Shown here: positions 1-8,580 of the stretch, piece by piece
Layout: each line of letters begins with the position of its first letter
How positions within the stretch are numbered: position 1 is the first letter of the stretch
Assembly (NCBI RefSeq): GCF_002968335.2
Contig: NZ_CP134398.1
Coordinates: forward strand, 62,001 to 126,000
Length of the DNA stretch: 64,000 nt
Reading direction: 5' to 3'
Origin: Mycobacterium sp. ITM-2016-00316
GTDB taxonomy: Bacteria > Actinomycetota > Actinomycetes > Mycobacteriales > Mycobacteriaceae
Notes under the pieces: generated by a model
Database searches by the model: none
Seen by the model: the letters and a program-made list of their open reading frames with translations, nothing else
Told to the model about the DNA's origin: nothing
Made by a program: the position numbers and the translations under genes

Positions 1-119
1 CCATCCGCCAGGTCCAGGAGCTCAACGACATCACCCAGAACATCCAGACCTCGGGTACGCAGTACACCACAGCAGATGACGACCAGGCCGCAAACCTGTC
101 GTCCGCGATGAACCTCTGA
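1..119 (+). CDS. esxB: EsxB (CFP-10), C-terminal fragment
   Basis: The window opens inside this gene; the last 38 codons and a TGA at 117-119 are visible in the frame beginning at base 3. The tail carries QYTTADDD, a match to the YxxxD/E export signal of CFP-10, and ends LSSAMNL. In the family EsxB pairs 1:1 with EsxA and is exported by ESX-1, with the YxxxD signal recognised by the secretion ATPase EccC. esxA follows after 29 bp, as in every ESX-1 locus. The start lies outside the window. Confidence 0.93.
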   Translation, partial: IRQVQELNDITQNIQTSGTQYTTADDDQAANLSSAMNL

Positions 120-148
120 TCCCGAGAAGCCACAGAAGGAGATAACAC

Positions 149-436
149 ATGAGCAACCAGGTTTGGGAATTCGGCGGGATCGAAGGATCCGCCGGCGAGA
201 TCGACGGTTATGTCGCACGCACTCAGGGTCTGCTGGACGAGGGCAAGGCCTCGCTCGCATCGTTGGCCGCAGTGTGGGGTGGTTCCGGCTCGGAGGCCTA
301 TCAGGCCGTACAGGCGCGATGGGACAGCACCTCGGCGGAACTGAACGCCGCGTTGCAGAACCTCGCAGCGACCATCCGGGATTCCGGCCAGAACATGTTC
401 CAGGTCGAGCAGGGTGTCACCGGGATGTTCATCTAG
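149..436 (+). CDS. esxA: EsxA (ESAT-6), ESX-1 secreted protein
   Basis: A 95-residue WXG100 protein with the W43-G44-G45 turn between two predicted helices, the usual length and motif placement of ESAT-6. It lies directly downstream of esxB and has a strong ribosome site (AAGGAG about 8 nt before the ATG). ESAT-6 forms a heterodimer with CFP-10 and is secreted through ESX-1; in M. tuberculosis it supports phagosome damage, while in fast-growing species ESX-1 has been tied to conjugal DNA transfer. The final residues VTGMFI resemble the ESAT-6 C-terminus. Identification as the ESX-1 paralogue rests mainly on the following espI-eccD1 context. Confidence 0.95.
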   Translation: MSNQVWEFGGIEGSAGEIDGYVARTQGLLDEGKASLASLAAVWGGSGSEAYQAVQARWDSTSAELNAALQNLAATIRDSGQNMFQVEQGVTGMFI

Positions 437-524
437 CACGACGGCGCGAGGGGTGGGCGGACCAGCCTTCGGGCGTCCGCCCACCCCGTGCGTACCGGCA
501 ACAGAACGACTTTGAGAGGTGCCT

Positions 525-1946
525 ATGTCGGCCGACTATGACCGGCTGTTCCATTCCTCCGGTGCGTCCGACGCCGCCGACGAGGAAACCGCGGCCCACC
601 GCGAATCCACGCCCCCGATGCCGGTCAACGCATCCGGTTCCGGCGCAGGCGGTTCGGGCTATACCGGAGAGCACGCCGCCCCACCGATGCCGATCGCGCC
701 GACACAGACGTCGACGGCTCCGCCAACCGCGGCGCCACCGCCGCGGCCGAGCGAGGTCACCAGCCAGATTCCGGTGACGCCCTCGACCGGGCCGCAGCGG
801 GTACAGAACGGGTTGTTGCGCACCCCGCAGGCCAACCCCGGCGCCGGGGCGCGGTTCGAGCAGCAGTACGCCGCTCCCGCGCCGCAGCAGCGCTCGGCTC
901 CCGCACCCGCCCCCAGCCAGCACTTCAACGAGGCGCCGGAAACTGCGTGGTCCCAGGCCAATGCCCCGGCTCCGACCGGGCAGCCCGCACCCACGTCGGC
1001 GGCCACCATCGGCAACCATCGCGCGATCGACGCGCTGTCCCACGTCGGGGTGCGCTCCGCGGTGAAGATGCCGTCGCAACGTGGATGGCGGCACTGGCTC
1101 TACATGTTCACCCGCATCAACATGGGCCCGTCACCGGACGAGATCTACGAGATGGACCTGCAGGCCCGTGTCCGCCGGAATGCCAGGGACTCCTACCAGA
1201 TCGGCGTGTTCGGCCTCAAGGGCGGAGTCGGAAAGACCGCCGTCACGGTGGCGCTGGGTTCGGCGCTCAGCCGGGTCCGCGGTGACCGTATCCTGGCCAT
1301 CGACGCCGACCCGGACGGCGGTAACCTCGCCGATCGCGCCGGCAGGCAGTCGGCGGCCACGGTATCGGATCTGCTGTCGGACAAGGAGTTGTCCCGGTAC
1401 AACGATATCCGCGCCTACACCAGCATGAACGCGGCGAATCTCGAGGTGCTGTCCTCCGAGGAGTACAGCGCCGCCCGGCGCGAGTTCAACGACGACGACT
1501 GGAGAGCTGCCGTCGGTGTGGTGTCCCGGTACTACAACCTGGTGTTGGCGGATTGCGGCGCGGGTCTGTTCACCCCGTCCTCGCGCGGGGTGCTGTCCAC
1601 GGTGTCGGGCATGGTGATCGTGGCCAGCGCATCGATCGACGGGGCCCGCCAGGCCGCGGTGACGATGGACTGGTTGCGCCAGAACGGATATCAGGATCTG
1701 CTGGGCCGGTCCTGTGTGGTCATCAACCACGTCACCCCGGGTAAGACCAATATCGACGTCGATGATCTGGTGCAGCAGTTCGAGCGCCACATCGCGCCCG
1801 GCCGGGTGGTGGTGCTGCCCTGGGACAAGCACATCGCCGCGGGCACCGAGATCCAGCTGGACCTGCTCGGCCAGACCTTCCAGCGCCGAATCCTGGAACT
1901 GGCAGCCTCGCTGTCCGATGACTTCGACCGGCTCGAACGGCGTTGA
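525..1946 (+). CDS. espI: EspI, ESX-1 associated MinD/ParA-like ATPase
   Basis: A 473-residue protein. Residues 1-160 are rich in Pro/Ala/Ser; from about residue 220 there is a MinD/ParA-type nucleotide domain with a deviant Walker A motif, KGGVGKT (232-238), then IDADPDGG. The opening MSADYDRLF matches EspI. ATG 525 is preferred over the in-frame GTG at 519 because GAGAGG at 514-519 is well placed for it. At 473 residues it is shorter than M. tuberculosis EspI (about 666), the difference lying in the proline-rich arm. In M. tuberculosis EspI lowers ESX-1 secretion when ATP is scarce. Its end overlaps the eccD1 start. Confidence 0.9.
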   Translation: MSADYDRLFHSSGASDAADEETAAHRESTPPMPVNASGSGAGGSGYTGEHAAPPMPIAPTQTSTAPPTAAPPPRPSEVTSQIPVTPSTGPQRVQNGLLRTPQANPGAGARFEQQYAAPAPQQRSAPAPAPSQHFNEAPETAWSQANAPAPTGQPAPTSAATIGNHRAIDALSHVGVRSAVKMPSQRGWRHWLYMFTRINMGPSPDEIYEMDLQARVRRNARDSYQIGVFGLKGGVGKTAVTVALGSALSRVRGDRILAIDADPDGGNLADRAGRQSAATVSDLLSDKELSRYNDIRAYTSMNAANLEVLSSEEYSAARREFNDDDWRAAVGVVSRYYNLVLADCGAGLFTPSSRGVLSTVSGMVIVASASIDGARQAAVTMDWLRQNGYQDLLGRSCVVINHVTPGKTNIDVDDLVQQFERHIAPGRVVVLPWDKHIAAGTEIQLDLLGQTFQRRILELAASLSDDFDRLERR

Positions 1947-3472
1947 CCGCCACCGCCATGTCGTCGGGGCCGTCGGCCGTCACTCCGGGCCGGCCGTCGA
2001 CAACCCGGGTCACCATCCTCACCGGCCGACGGATGACCGATCTGGTGCTGCCGGCGTCGGCGCCGATCGAGACCTATATCGACGAGACGGTCGCGGTGCT
2101 GGCCGAACTGCTGGACGACGCACCCGCGGATGTGTTGGCGGGCTTCGACTTCAAGGCGCAGGGCGTCTGGGCCTTCGCCCGTCCGGGCGCACCCCCGCTG
2201 AAGGCCAGCGAATCGCTGGATGACGCCGGTGTCGTGGACGGTGCACTGCTGACGCTGGTGTCGGTCAGCCGCACCGAGAGGTACCGGCCGTTGGTCGAGG
2301 ACGTCATCGACGCCATCGCGGTGCTCGACGAATCCCCGGAGTTCGACCGCAGCGCGTTGAACCGGTTCGTCGGTCTGGCCATCCCGACGGTCTCGGTGGT
2401 CGGCACCGTCACCGCTCTGGTGGCCTGGACGCAGTCCGGGCAGTCCTGGTGGTGGGCGGTCGCTCTCGCGGTGCTGGGGCTGGGGTTGCTCGGTGGCGCC
2501 ATGCTGTCGCAGAGCCGTTACCAGAGCATCGATTTGGCCGAGAGCCTGATGCTGTCCGCACTCCCACCTCTGGCCGCGGCCGCGGCGCTGGCGGTGCCGT
2601 TACCGCGGGAGGCCGACGGGCTGGGCGCCCCGCAGCTGGCGGCCGCGGCCGCGCTCACGCTGCTGTTCACGCTGTCCACCCGCGGCGGACCACGAAAACG
2701 GGCCAGCGTGGCGTCGTTCTTCGCGGTACTCACGGTGGCCATCACCGCGGCCGCCGTCACCTACGGATATGGCGGCCAGGAATGGGTGCCCGCCGGCGCC
2801 ATCGCCTTCGGTCTGATCGTGGTGACCAACGCCGCCAAGCTGACCGTCGCCGTCGCGCGCATCGCCCTGCCGCCCATCCCGGCCCCGGGCGAGGCGGTGA
2901 CCAATGACGAACTGCTGGACCCGGTTTCGCGGCCCGACATCGCCGACGACGAGTCTCCCACCTGGCAGGCGATCATTGCCTCGGTGCCGGATTCGGCGGC
3001 CCGCCTGACCGAGCGCAGCCAGCTCTCCAAACAGCTGCTGATCGGCTTCCTGACCGCCGGCGCAGTGGTCCTTGCCGCCGGTGCGATCTCGGTGGTGGTG
3101 CAGGGACACTTCTTCCTGCACAGCATGATCGTGGCCGCACTGGTCACCGTCATCTGCGGATTCCGGTCCCGGCTGTACGCCGAAAGATGGTGTGCCTGGG
3201 CGTTGATGGCGGTGAGCGTCGCGGTGCCGACCGGGGTGGCTGTCCGGTTGTGTCAGTGGTACCCGGATCGGGCCTGGCTCGTGTTGGCGATCTACCTGCT
3301 GGTGGCGCTCGTCGCGTTGATCACGGTGGCGGCCACCGACAACGTCAACCGGCTCTCACCGGTCACCAAGCGGATCTTCGAGTTGTTCGACGGTGCATCG
3401 ATCGCCGCGGTGATACCGCTGCTGCTGTGGATATCCGGCGTGTACGACCTGCTGCGCAACCTGCGATTCTAG
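1943..3472 (+). CDS. eccD1: EccD1, ESX-1 membrane channel component
   Basis: A 509-residue protein with an N-terminal ubiquitin-like domain (about residues 25-110, including TRVTILTGRRMTDLVLP) followed by some eleven hydrophobic segments. EccD lines the inner-membrane pore of type VII systems. The similarity to M. tuberculosis EccD1 is recognisable along its length, including RTERYRPLVEDVIDAIAVLD. The start is uncertain: TTG 1943 overlaps the espI stop (TTGA) and suggests translational coupling, while ATG 1958 is the alternative; neither has a clear Shine-Dalgarno. The last 4 bp overlap the end of the convergent espL. Confidence 0.93.
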   Translation: MTATAMSSGPSAVTPGRPSTTRVTILTGRRMTDLVLPASAPIETYIDETVAVLAELLDDAPADVLAGFDFKAQGVWAFARPGAPPLKASESLDDAGVVDGALLTLVSVSRTERYRPLVEDVIDAIAVLDESPEFDRSALNRFVGLAIPTVSVVGTVTALVAWTQSGQSWWWAVALAVLGLGLLGGAMLSQSRYQSIDLAESLMLSALPPLAAAAALAVPLPREADGLGAPQLAAAAALTLLFTLSTRGGPRKRASVASFFAVLTVAITAAAVTYGYGGQEWVPAGAIAFGLIVVTNAAKLTVAVARIALPPIPAPGEAVTNDELLDPVSRPDIADDESPTWQAIIASVPDSAARLTERSQLSKQLLIGFLTAGAVVLAAGAISVVVQGHFFLHSMIVAALVTVICGFRSRLYAERWCAWALMAVSVAVPTGVAVRLCQWYPDRAWLVLAIYLLVALVALITVAATDNVNRLSPVTKRIFELFDGASIAAVIPLLLWISGVYDLLRNLRF

Positions 3473-3813
3473 GGAGTCGTCCCGGTGATCTCGGCGACCG
3501 CCTCGTTGAGGCGGTCCTGGTCGGCGGCGATCGATTCCGCGGCCTCGGCGGTCGCATTGAGCAGGGCCTCGTTCAGCCGCTGCTCCACCGTGCCGGCACC
3601 CAGCCGCAGCGTGCCGTCGGCGATGAACACATCGACGAGGTGGTGGTGACCGTTCAGCGTCACCTCGACGGTCTCGGTTTCGTCTGTCGCGGTGAAGGAT
3701 TCGCTGGCCATCTTGTGCAGCTGCTGGTCCATCAGGTCCTGGAGGCGGCCGGCCTGGCGCAGCACTGCCGCCACCTCCGGGTGCATCTGCGCGCCGCCGT
3801 GATCGGTGCTCAT
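3469..3813 (-). CDS. espL: EspL, YbaB/EbfC-like ESX-1 protein
   Basis: A 114-residue protein of the YbaB/EbfC nucleoid-associated fold, close in size to M. tuberculosis EspL (115). The stretch ATDETETVEVTLNGH closely matches the EspL core, and the C-terminus is a predicted helix (VEQRLNEALLNATAEAAES). In M. tuberculosis EspL supports stability of EspE, EspF and EspH. It is the last gene of the minus-strand chain mycP1-eccE1-espB-espL and its ATG overlaps the espB stop. It ends against eccD1, so no room is left for espJ or espK. Confidence 0.9.
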   Translation of the reverse strand: MSTDHGGAQMHPEVAAVLRQAGRLQDLMDQQLHKMASESFTATDETETVEVTLNGHHHLVDVFIADGTLRLGAGTVEQRLNEALLNATAEAAESIAADQDRLNEAVAEITGTTP

Positions 3814-5363
3814 TTGGGCTCCTTGTCCGGCACGTCCTTGCGCCTGCGGTTACCGATCACGGGCTCGGTGTAGGCGCGCTCTTCGACGTAGAGCTCCTCG
3901 TCCGGCGCGAAGCGGGGGTCACGGCGCTTCTCCTTGCCCTGCTGGCCGCCGCCGTGACCCATACCGCCCATGCCGCCGCCCATGGCGCCCATCCCGCCAC
4001 CCATGGCCGACGCCGGGATGGCCCCGGACCCACCGCCCCGCGCGCCACCGCCGGGGCTGGGTGCAACCGTTTCGGCACCGACGTTGGGCTGCAACGGCAG
4101 TGCCGGGGCGCCACCGCCACCAGCCCCGGATCCGCCGCCCGAGCCACCACCACCGACACCGGCCGGCGATATCCCGGGATCGTCGAGGCCCGGTTCGGGC
4201 AGGCCGGTGCCCGGAGTTCCACCGCCCCCGGGCAGGCCGCCGCTCGGGAGACCGCCGCCTCCGCCGGGTTTGCCCGCCCCGGAGGGGGATCCGCCACCTG
4301 AAGGGGAACCACCGCTCGACGGTGCACCCCCCGAGGGCGGGGAACCGGCGGGCTGACCGGACTGCGTGGACATGGGTGTCGATGGGGGTTGCTGTGGGGC
4401 GGCCTGCGCCGGTGCGCCGCCCTCCGAGCCGCCGCCGCCCGCCGGGTTCCCGGTGCCGGTGGGAGGTGGCGCAGTAGGCCGGGTCGTCGTCTTGTTCTTG
4501 CCCCTGTCCCAACCGGTCTGCAGCGCCTGCCGAATCGGCGGGGTCGGCGGTGTGACCGGGGTGACGGCCGCAGCCGCAGCGTAGTCGGCGAGCACCTCTT
4601 CGGACTTGGCTTGCAGCTTCTGGTACTCCGCAAGCAGCAGCGACATCTGTGTCGCGTCGGTGGTCGTACCGAGCTGTGCGGTGATCGCCTGCACCTCGGC
4701 GACGGTGGGGTGTGACGCGGCCGCCCATCGGTGGATGCGGGCGAGTTCTTTGGCGTGGTCAGCCATCTTCACTGCGGCGCGGGCCATTTCCTGCAGCCAG
4801 GTCTTGTGGCGCCGCAGCGCCGTGCCCGCAACTTCGGCAGCGGAGCCGTCCCAATCGACCGCGTCGAGGTCGAATTCCTCGGCTCGCGAGGCCAATTGGG
4901 CCGCATAGTCGCCCCAGTTCGCCGCGAAGCTGTCGAGCGTCGCGGCCTGGTCGGGTTGTGCGATCTGTTCTGCGGCAACCTCGACGGCCAGGTAGCCGGG
5001 TGGGGCAGGACAGGCGGCGACGGGCATCTGCGGCGCCGATACCGGCACGTCCATCTCGGGAACCGGAATCCCCGCGATCTCGCCGACGGTGCCGTCGATC
5101 GCCGCGGCGCCGGCCCGATCGGTCGACTCGTAGGTGCTGGCCGCGGCCTTCAACGCCCCGGAGAGCAGGGCGGCTTCCTCCTGCCCGGCCGCGATGAAGG
5201 ATCTCATCCCCTCGCCCTCAGCACTGATCTGTCCCACCGCGATCCCCGCGAGCTCCAGACCGCACGGCGCCTGCGGCTGCTCGGGCGTGGGCGGCAGTGG
5301 CACGTCAAGGCTTGCGGCCTTGCCGCGCAGGTCTGCCGGTTCAACCTTCAGCGGTGATGTCAT
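3810..5363 (-). CDS. espB: EspB, MycP1-processed ESX-1 substrate
   Basis: A 517-residue protein with a PE/PPE-like helical N-terminal domain carrying YxxxD at residues 78-82 (YESTD) and WxG at 171-173 (WDG), the paired export motif of EspB. Residues about 280-470 are a Gly/Pro/Ser low-complexity region, longer than in M. tuberculosis EspB (460 in total), which accounts for the extra length. The tail, ERAYTEPVIGNRRR, matches EspB. In the family it is secreted, forms ring oligomers and is cleaved by MycP1 in its C-terminal part. It overlaps eccE1 and espL by 4 bp each, implying coupled translation. The GC-rich repeats create long antisense open frames with no other support. Confidence 0.93.
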   Translation of the reverse strand: MTSPLKVEPADLRGKAASLDVPLPPTPEQPQAPCGLELAGIAVGQISAEGEGMRSFIAAGQEEAALLSGALKAAASTYESTDRAGAAAIDGTVGEIAGIPVPEMDVPVSAPQMPVAACPAPPGYLAVEVAAEQIAQPDQAATLDSFAANWGDYAAQLASRAEEFDLDAVDWDGSAAEVAGTALRRHKTWLQEMARAAVKMADHAKELARIHRWAAASHPTVAEVQAITAQLGTTTDATQMSLLLAEYQKLQAKSEEVLADYAAAAAVTPVTPPTPPIRQALQTGWDRGKNKTTTRPTAPPPTGTGNPAGGGGSEGGAPAQAAPQQPPSTPMSTQSGQPAGSPPSGGAPSSGGSPSGGGSPSGAGKPGGGGGLPSGGLPGGGGTPGTGLPEPGLDDPGISPAGVGGGGSGGGSGAGGGGAPALPLQPNVGAETVAPSPGGGARGGGSGAIPASAMGGGMGAMGGGMGGMGHGGGQQGKEKRRDPRFAPDEELYVEERAYTEPVIGNRRRKDVPDKEPK

Positions 5364-6763
5364 GACGCCCCCTCCAGCGCCATCTGGTAGCGGCTCTCCT
5401 CGCGCGGATTGATCAGCCGGATGGGCAACTGACTGTGCCGCGGGGTCTCGATGAAGTTGCTGCGCAGCACAACTCGGCCGACCCCCGGGTGCGGTCCGAG
5501 GTAGGTGGTGGAATTCGGCCAGGACACCTTGGCGACCGGTCCGATCCGGCCGTTGACGAACCCGGCGAACTCGCGGAACTGCGGGCCCAGTGTCACCATC
5601 CCGCCGGCGGCCGCCGAGCGGATCACGAACTGGGTGAACAGCCGGGCATCGCCGAGGTTGACGCTCACGTCGACATCGTCGAACGGCATGTAGACCGGGT
5701 AGCGGTCCGCGGTCTCACCGATGAGCACTCCGGCCGAACCGATGGGCAGTTCGTAGTGCCGGTCGGTGACCGGGCTCTCGCCGAGCAGGGCCGCACGCTG
5801 GCCACCGAACAGGCACGAGAATCCGCGCGGCGTCGAAGGATTGGCGAGCGTGGTCAGCAGCACCGTCGTGGTCGGCGCCGCGCCGGGGCGGATGCGCACC
5901 CGGGTGATGGTGTGGTCGGCGCGCGCCGACCACCACATGTCGGGACCGCCCGGGGCGACGTAGGCGGTGGTGAACGTGCTGCGGCCCTTGATCGACGACC
6001 AGGATTCTCGTTCGAAGCTGATCTCGGTGGCATGGTCGAAATCGTCGAAGCTGCGGCTGCAGCGCGCGTCGATTCCGTTGCTGGCCAACTGATCCGCGAT
6101 CCGGGTGGCCGAGGCGACCAGATAGCGGGCCAGCCCCGACACCCCGGTGTCACGGCGCTGTGCGGGCCGTCGCGTCACCTCGGGATCGGCACGCAGCACG
6201 ATCCAGGTACGCCGGTTCGCCGGCGCCGGGTAGGGGCCCACCACCTGTTCGTAGAGGGCGACCAGACCGGCCGGTGCCGACTTCCCGACCCGGTATCCGG
6301 CCGCCACCACGTCGGCCTCGAGCTCGGGGCAGTGCGCCCTGATCAGCTGCTCCACCACGCGGGTGTCGATCACGTCATCGGTGAAGGCCTCGCCGTCGAC
6401 GAGGACAGTCGGGGTGAACGGCCGCGGGATGAGTTCGATGATCGCGACCAGGAAATCGTCCTGCCAGCGCACCGCGACGTGGTCGCCGGGCAACACGGTG
6501 GCCCCCACGGCGGGTGCCGAGGGCGCGGCGGGCGGTGTGGTGAGCCTGCGGCGCCACGAGAACAGGGCCGCGACCCAGCCCGTGATGCGGCGTCCACGCA
6601 CGGTCAGCGTGACGGAGATCGCGAGCAGCACGGCCAGCGTGATGCCGAGCCACAACAGGTCCAGCGCGCTGAATACCGCGATACCGGCCGGAATGAGGAC
6701 CGCCGCCCACAGCAGGTGACCGGTGGTGAACCGGAACCCGAACTGGCCGAGGAACTCCTTCAT
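5360..6763 (-). CDS. eccE1: EccE1, ESX-1 membrane component
   Basis: A 467-residue protein, close to the usual EccE1 length (about 462). Two adjacent membrane segments lie at about residues 15-55 and are followed by a soluble domain with no catalytic motif that I recognise. EccE sits at the edge of the ESX inner-membrane complex built from EccB, C, D and E. Identification rests on size, the two-helix N-terminus and position between mycP1 and espB, exactly as in M. tuberculosis (Rv3882c). Both ends overlap neighbouring genes by 4 bp. Confidence 0.92.
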   Translation of the reverse strand: MKEFLGQFGFRFTTGHLLWAAVLIPAGIAVFSALDLLWLGITLAVLLAISVTLTVRGRRITGWVAALFSWRRRLTTPPAAPSAPAVGATVLPGDHVAVRWQDDFLVAIIELIPRPFTPTVLVDGEAFTDDVIDTRVVEQLIRAHCPELEADVVAAGYRVGKSAPAGLVALYEQVVGPYPAPANRRTWIVLRADPEVTRRPAQRRDTGVSGLARYLVASATRIADQLASNGIDARCSRSFDDFDHATEISFERESWSSIKGRSTFTTAYVAPGGPDMWWSARADHTITRVRIRPGAAPTTTVLLTTLANPSTPRGFSCLFGGQRAALLGESPVTDRHYELPIGSAGVLIGETADRYPVYMPFDDVDVSVNLGDARLFTQFVIRSAAAGGMVTLGPQFREFAGFVNGRIGPVAKVSWPNSTTYLGPHPGVGRVVLRSNFIETPRHSQLPIRLINPREESRYQMALEGAS

Positions 6764-8106
6764 CGGCGCCTCATGGCCCGCCGGGCCAGCGCCGCGATGC
6801 CCAGTACCAGCGCCAGCCCGGCGCCGGTCAGGACCACGATGGTGATCGGGCCGCGGTCGGGCGGTTCGATGACCACCGGCGGCGGCAGCTGCTTGACGCG
6901 GTAGGGAGCCGCCTTGGGGCCGGGCGGTACATCCCAGGTCAGAGCCGCAACCGGATCGATGACGCCGGCGCCGACATAGTTGTCCACGCCGCCCCCGGGA
7001 TGGCGGGCGGTGGCGGTGATGCGGTTCATGACCTGTGCGGCCGTCAGGTCGGGGAACCGTTGCTTGAGCAGCGCGGCCAGCCCCGAAACATAGGCCGCGG
7101 CAAAGGATGTGCCGGCGATCGGGATGGGTCCCTCGGCGCCGTTGAGCGCATTGACCGGCTCGCTCCCATAGCCGAGCGCCGTGATGTTCTCGGCAGGCGC
7201 GGCGGCGTCGACCCAGGGGCCCGACATCGAGAAGGTGCTGGGCTGACCGGTCTGCCCGATGCCGCCGACGGTGAGCACCAGCGGCGAATACCAGGCGGGG
7301 GACACGATCGTCTGCACCTGTTTCCAGCCGCGCGGATCGTTGGGCACGTCGGCCTCGGGCGGCGGGTTCTGGGTGCAGTCCTGGCCGGTGTTGCCGGCCG
7401 CCACCACCACGATCGCGCCCTTGATGTTGACGGCGAAGTTGATCGCCGCGCCGACGGTGGCCTCGTCGATCGGCCGCGTCGACTTGTAGCAGGCGGCCTC
7501 GCTGATGTTGATGACCTGTGCCCCCAGGTTGGCGGCATGCACGATCGAGCGCGCCAGGCTGCGCAACGAGCCCGCCGTCTGGGTGGTGTTCGGGTCATTG
7601 GGGTCGCTGCGTGAACCGACGGGCTGGAAGTTGTCCGAGGTCTGGCGCAACGACAAAATGCGCGCCTGCGGGGCAACGCCGATGAACCCGTCGGTGGGAG
7701 CGGGCCTGCCCGCGATGATTGCCGCGGTCAGTGTCCCGTGCGCGTCGCAGTCGGACATTCCGTTGCCGGCCTTGTCCACGAAGTCGCCGCCGGGTTCGGC
7801 AGGGACCCGGGCAGAGCCGTTGACCCCGGTGTCGATGACCGCGACGGTCACCCCGGCCCCGGTGGCGAATTTCTGCGCATCGGCAAGGCGCAGGTACTCG
7901 TTGGCCCACGGTTTGTCGATGAAATTCGAATCCGGGAAGCTGATCGGCGCCGAGCACTGCCGGCGTTGCTCGGTCGGCTGGTCAGGACCTGTTTCGTCGG
8001 GCGGGACGGCGGCCGGATCGATGACGGGCGGTTCGATCGCGACGGCCGGCGGCGCCGTCAGCAGGACGAGTGCCAAAGCGGCCAGCAGCGCACCGATGCG
8101 TCGCAC
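6760..8106 (-). CDS. mycP1: MycP1 mycosin, membrane-anchored subtilisin
   Basis: A 448-residue S8 protease with the triad D92 (VIDTG), H123 (DAHGT) and S334 (GTSFAAAYV), and oxyanion N239 (AAGNT); these positions are nearly identical to M. tuberculosis MycP1. It has a Sec signal peptide (residues 1-23), a Pro-rich N-terminal extension with conserved cysteines, and a C-terminal transmembrane anchor (about 422-442) followed by Arg residues. MycP1 cleaves EspB after export and is needed for stability of the ESX-1 membrane complex. It is the first gene of the minus-strand chain; the 178 bp upstream of it separates it from the fructose PTS genes. Confidence 0.95.
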   Translation of the reverse strand: MRRIGALLAALALVLLTAPPAVAIEPPVIDPAAVPPDETGPDQPTEQRRQCSAPISFPDSNFIDKPWANEYLRLADAQKFATGAGVTVAVIDTGVNGSARVPAEPGGDFVDKAGNGMSDCDAHGTLTAAIIAGRPAPTDGFIGVAPQARILSLRQTSDNFQPVGSRSDPNDPNTTQTAGSLRSLARSIVHAANLGAQVINISEAACYKSTRPIDEATVGAAINFAVNIKGAIVVVAAGNTGQDCTQNPPPEADVPNDPRGWKQVQTIVSPAWYSPLVLTVGGIGQTGQPSTFSMSGPWVDAAAPAENITALGYGSEPVNALNGAEGPIPIAGTSFAAAYVSGLAALLKQRFPDLTAAQVMNRITATARHPGGGVDNYVGAGVIDPVAALTWDVPPGPKAAPYRVKQLPPPVVIEPPDRGPITIVVLTGAGLALVLGIAALARRAMRRR

Positions 8107-8284
8107 GGTTGTTCACTCCCCCTTGCAGTCCCCGGATGCGGGTTGCGCCGGCACACCCCGCAGCAAAGTGGAGGCCGCCTACCGGCGGCGCATCCTGTCA
8201 CGACAGCCTAGGTGTGGACTTCCCATCCAGCTTTGCCAGAGTCATTTTACGGGGGTGCAGATGGGCCTCGTTCCGCTTTCTGGA

Positions 8285-8542
8285 TCAGGCGTCGAGATCC
8301 TTGGTCACCAGCTCGGCGATGGTGGCCAGCGCCGCGGCATCCTCCGATGCCACCGTCACCTGCGCGCCGTTTCCGGCGCCCAGCGTCATGATCATCAGTG
8401 CGGAGCCGGCATCCACGGGTTCGCCACCGTCGACGGCGAGGGTCACCTCGACACCGGCATTGACGACGGCCTCGGCGATGATCGCGGCGGGCCGGGCGTG
8501 CAGGCCGATGGAGGATCCGACGGTGACGGTCTTCTCGGGCAT
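8285..8542 (-). CDS. ptsH: HPr phosphocarrier protein
   Basis: An 85-residue HPr with the phosphorylated histidine H15 in SIGLHARPAA and the regulatory-serine region around S47 (AGSALMIMTLGAG). HPr carries phosphate from PtsI to the EIIA domain of FruA. The ATG has AAGGAG 6 nt upstream. It lies 38 bp downstream of fruA and closes the fruR-fruK-fruA-ptsH unit. A separate ptsH within a fructose cluster, with ptsI next door, matches the arrangement known in M. smegmatis. Confidence 0.95.
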   Translation of the reverse strand: MPEKTVTVGSSIGLHARPAAIIAEAVVNAGVEVTLAVDGGEPVDAGSALMIMTLGAGNGAQVTVASEDAAALATIAELVTKDLDA

Positions 8543-8580
8543 GTGTTTCTCCTTGTGTGTTGGGGTTGTGGTCGAGAATG

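Noticed and set aside
4000..4480. Apparent short tandem repeats (CCACCGCC-type) in the espB region, considered as a satellite or PGRS-like element
   Set aside because: They encode the Gly/Pro/Ser-rich C-terminal region of EspB in frame, so protein composition is the simpler explanation.
3857..4728. Overlapping open frames on both strands opposite and within espB (for example 3857-4633 and 3919-4728 on the minus strand, 4389-4715 on the plus strand)
   Set aside because: They are frame shadows of the Gly/Pro-rich espB coding sequence; their products are Arg/Pro/Ala-rich and unlike any family, and espB itself has clear motifs.
5435..6904. A 489-codon plus-strand open frame running against eccE1
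   Set aside because: It is antisense to a well-supported gene, has no ribosome site or recognisable domain, and is explained by high GC and codon bias.
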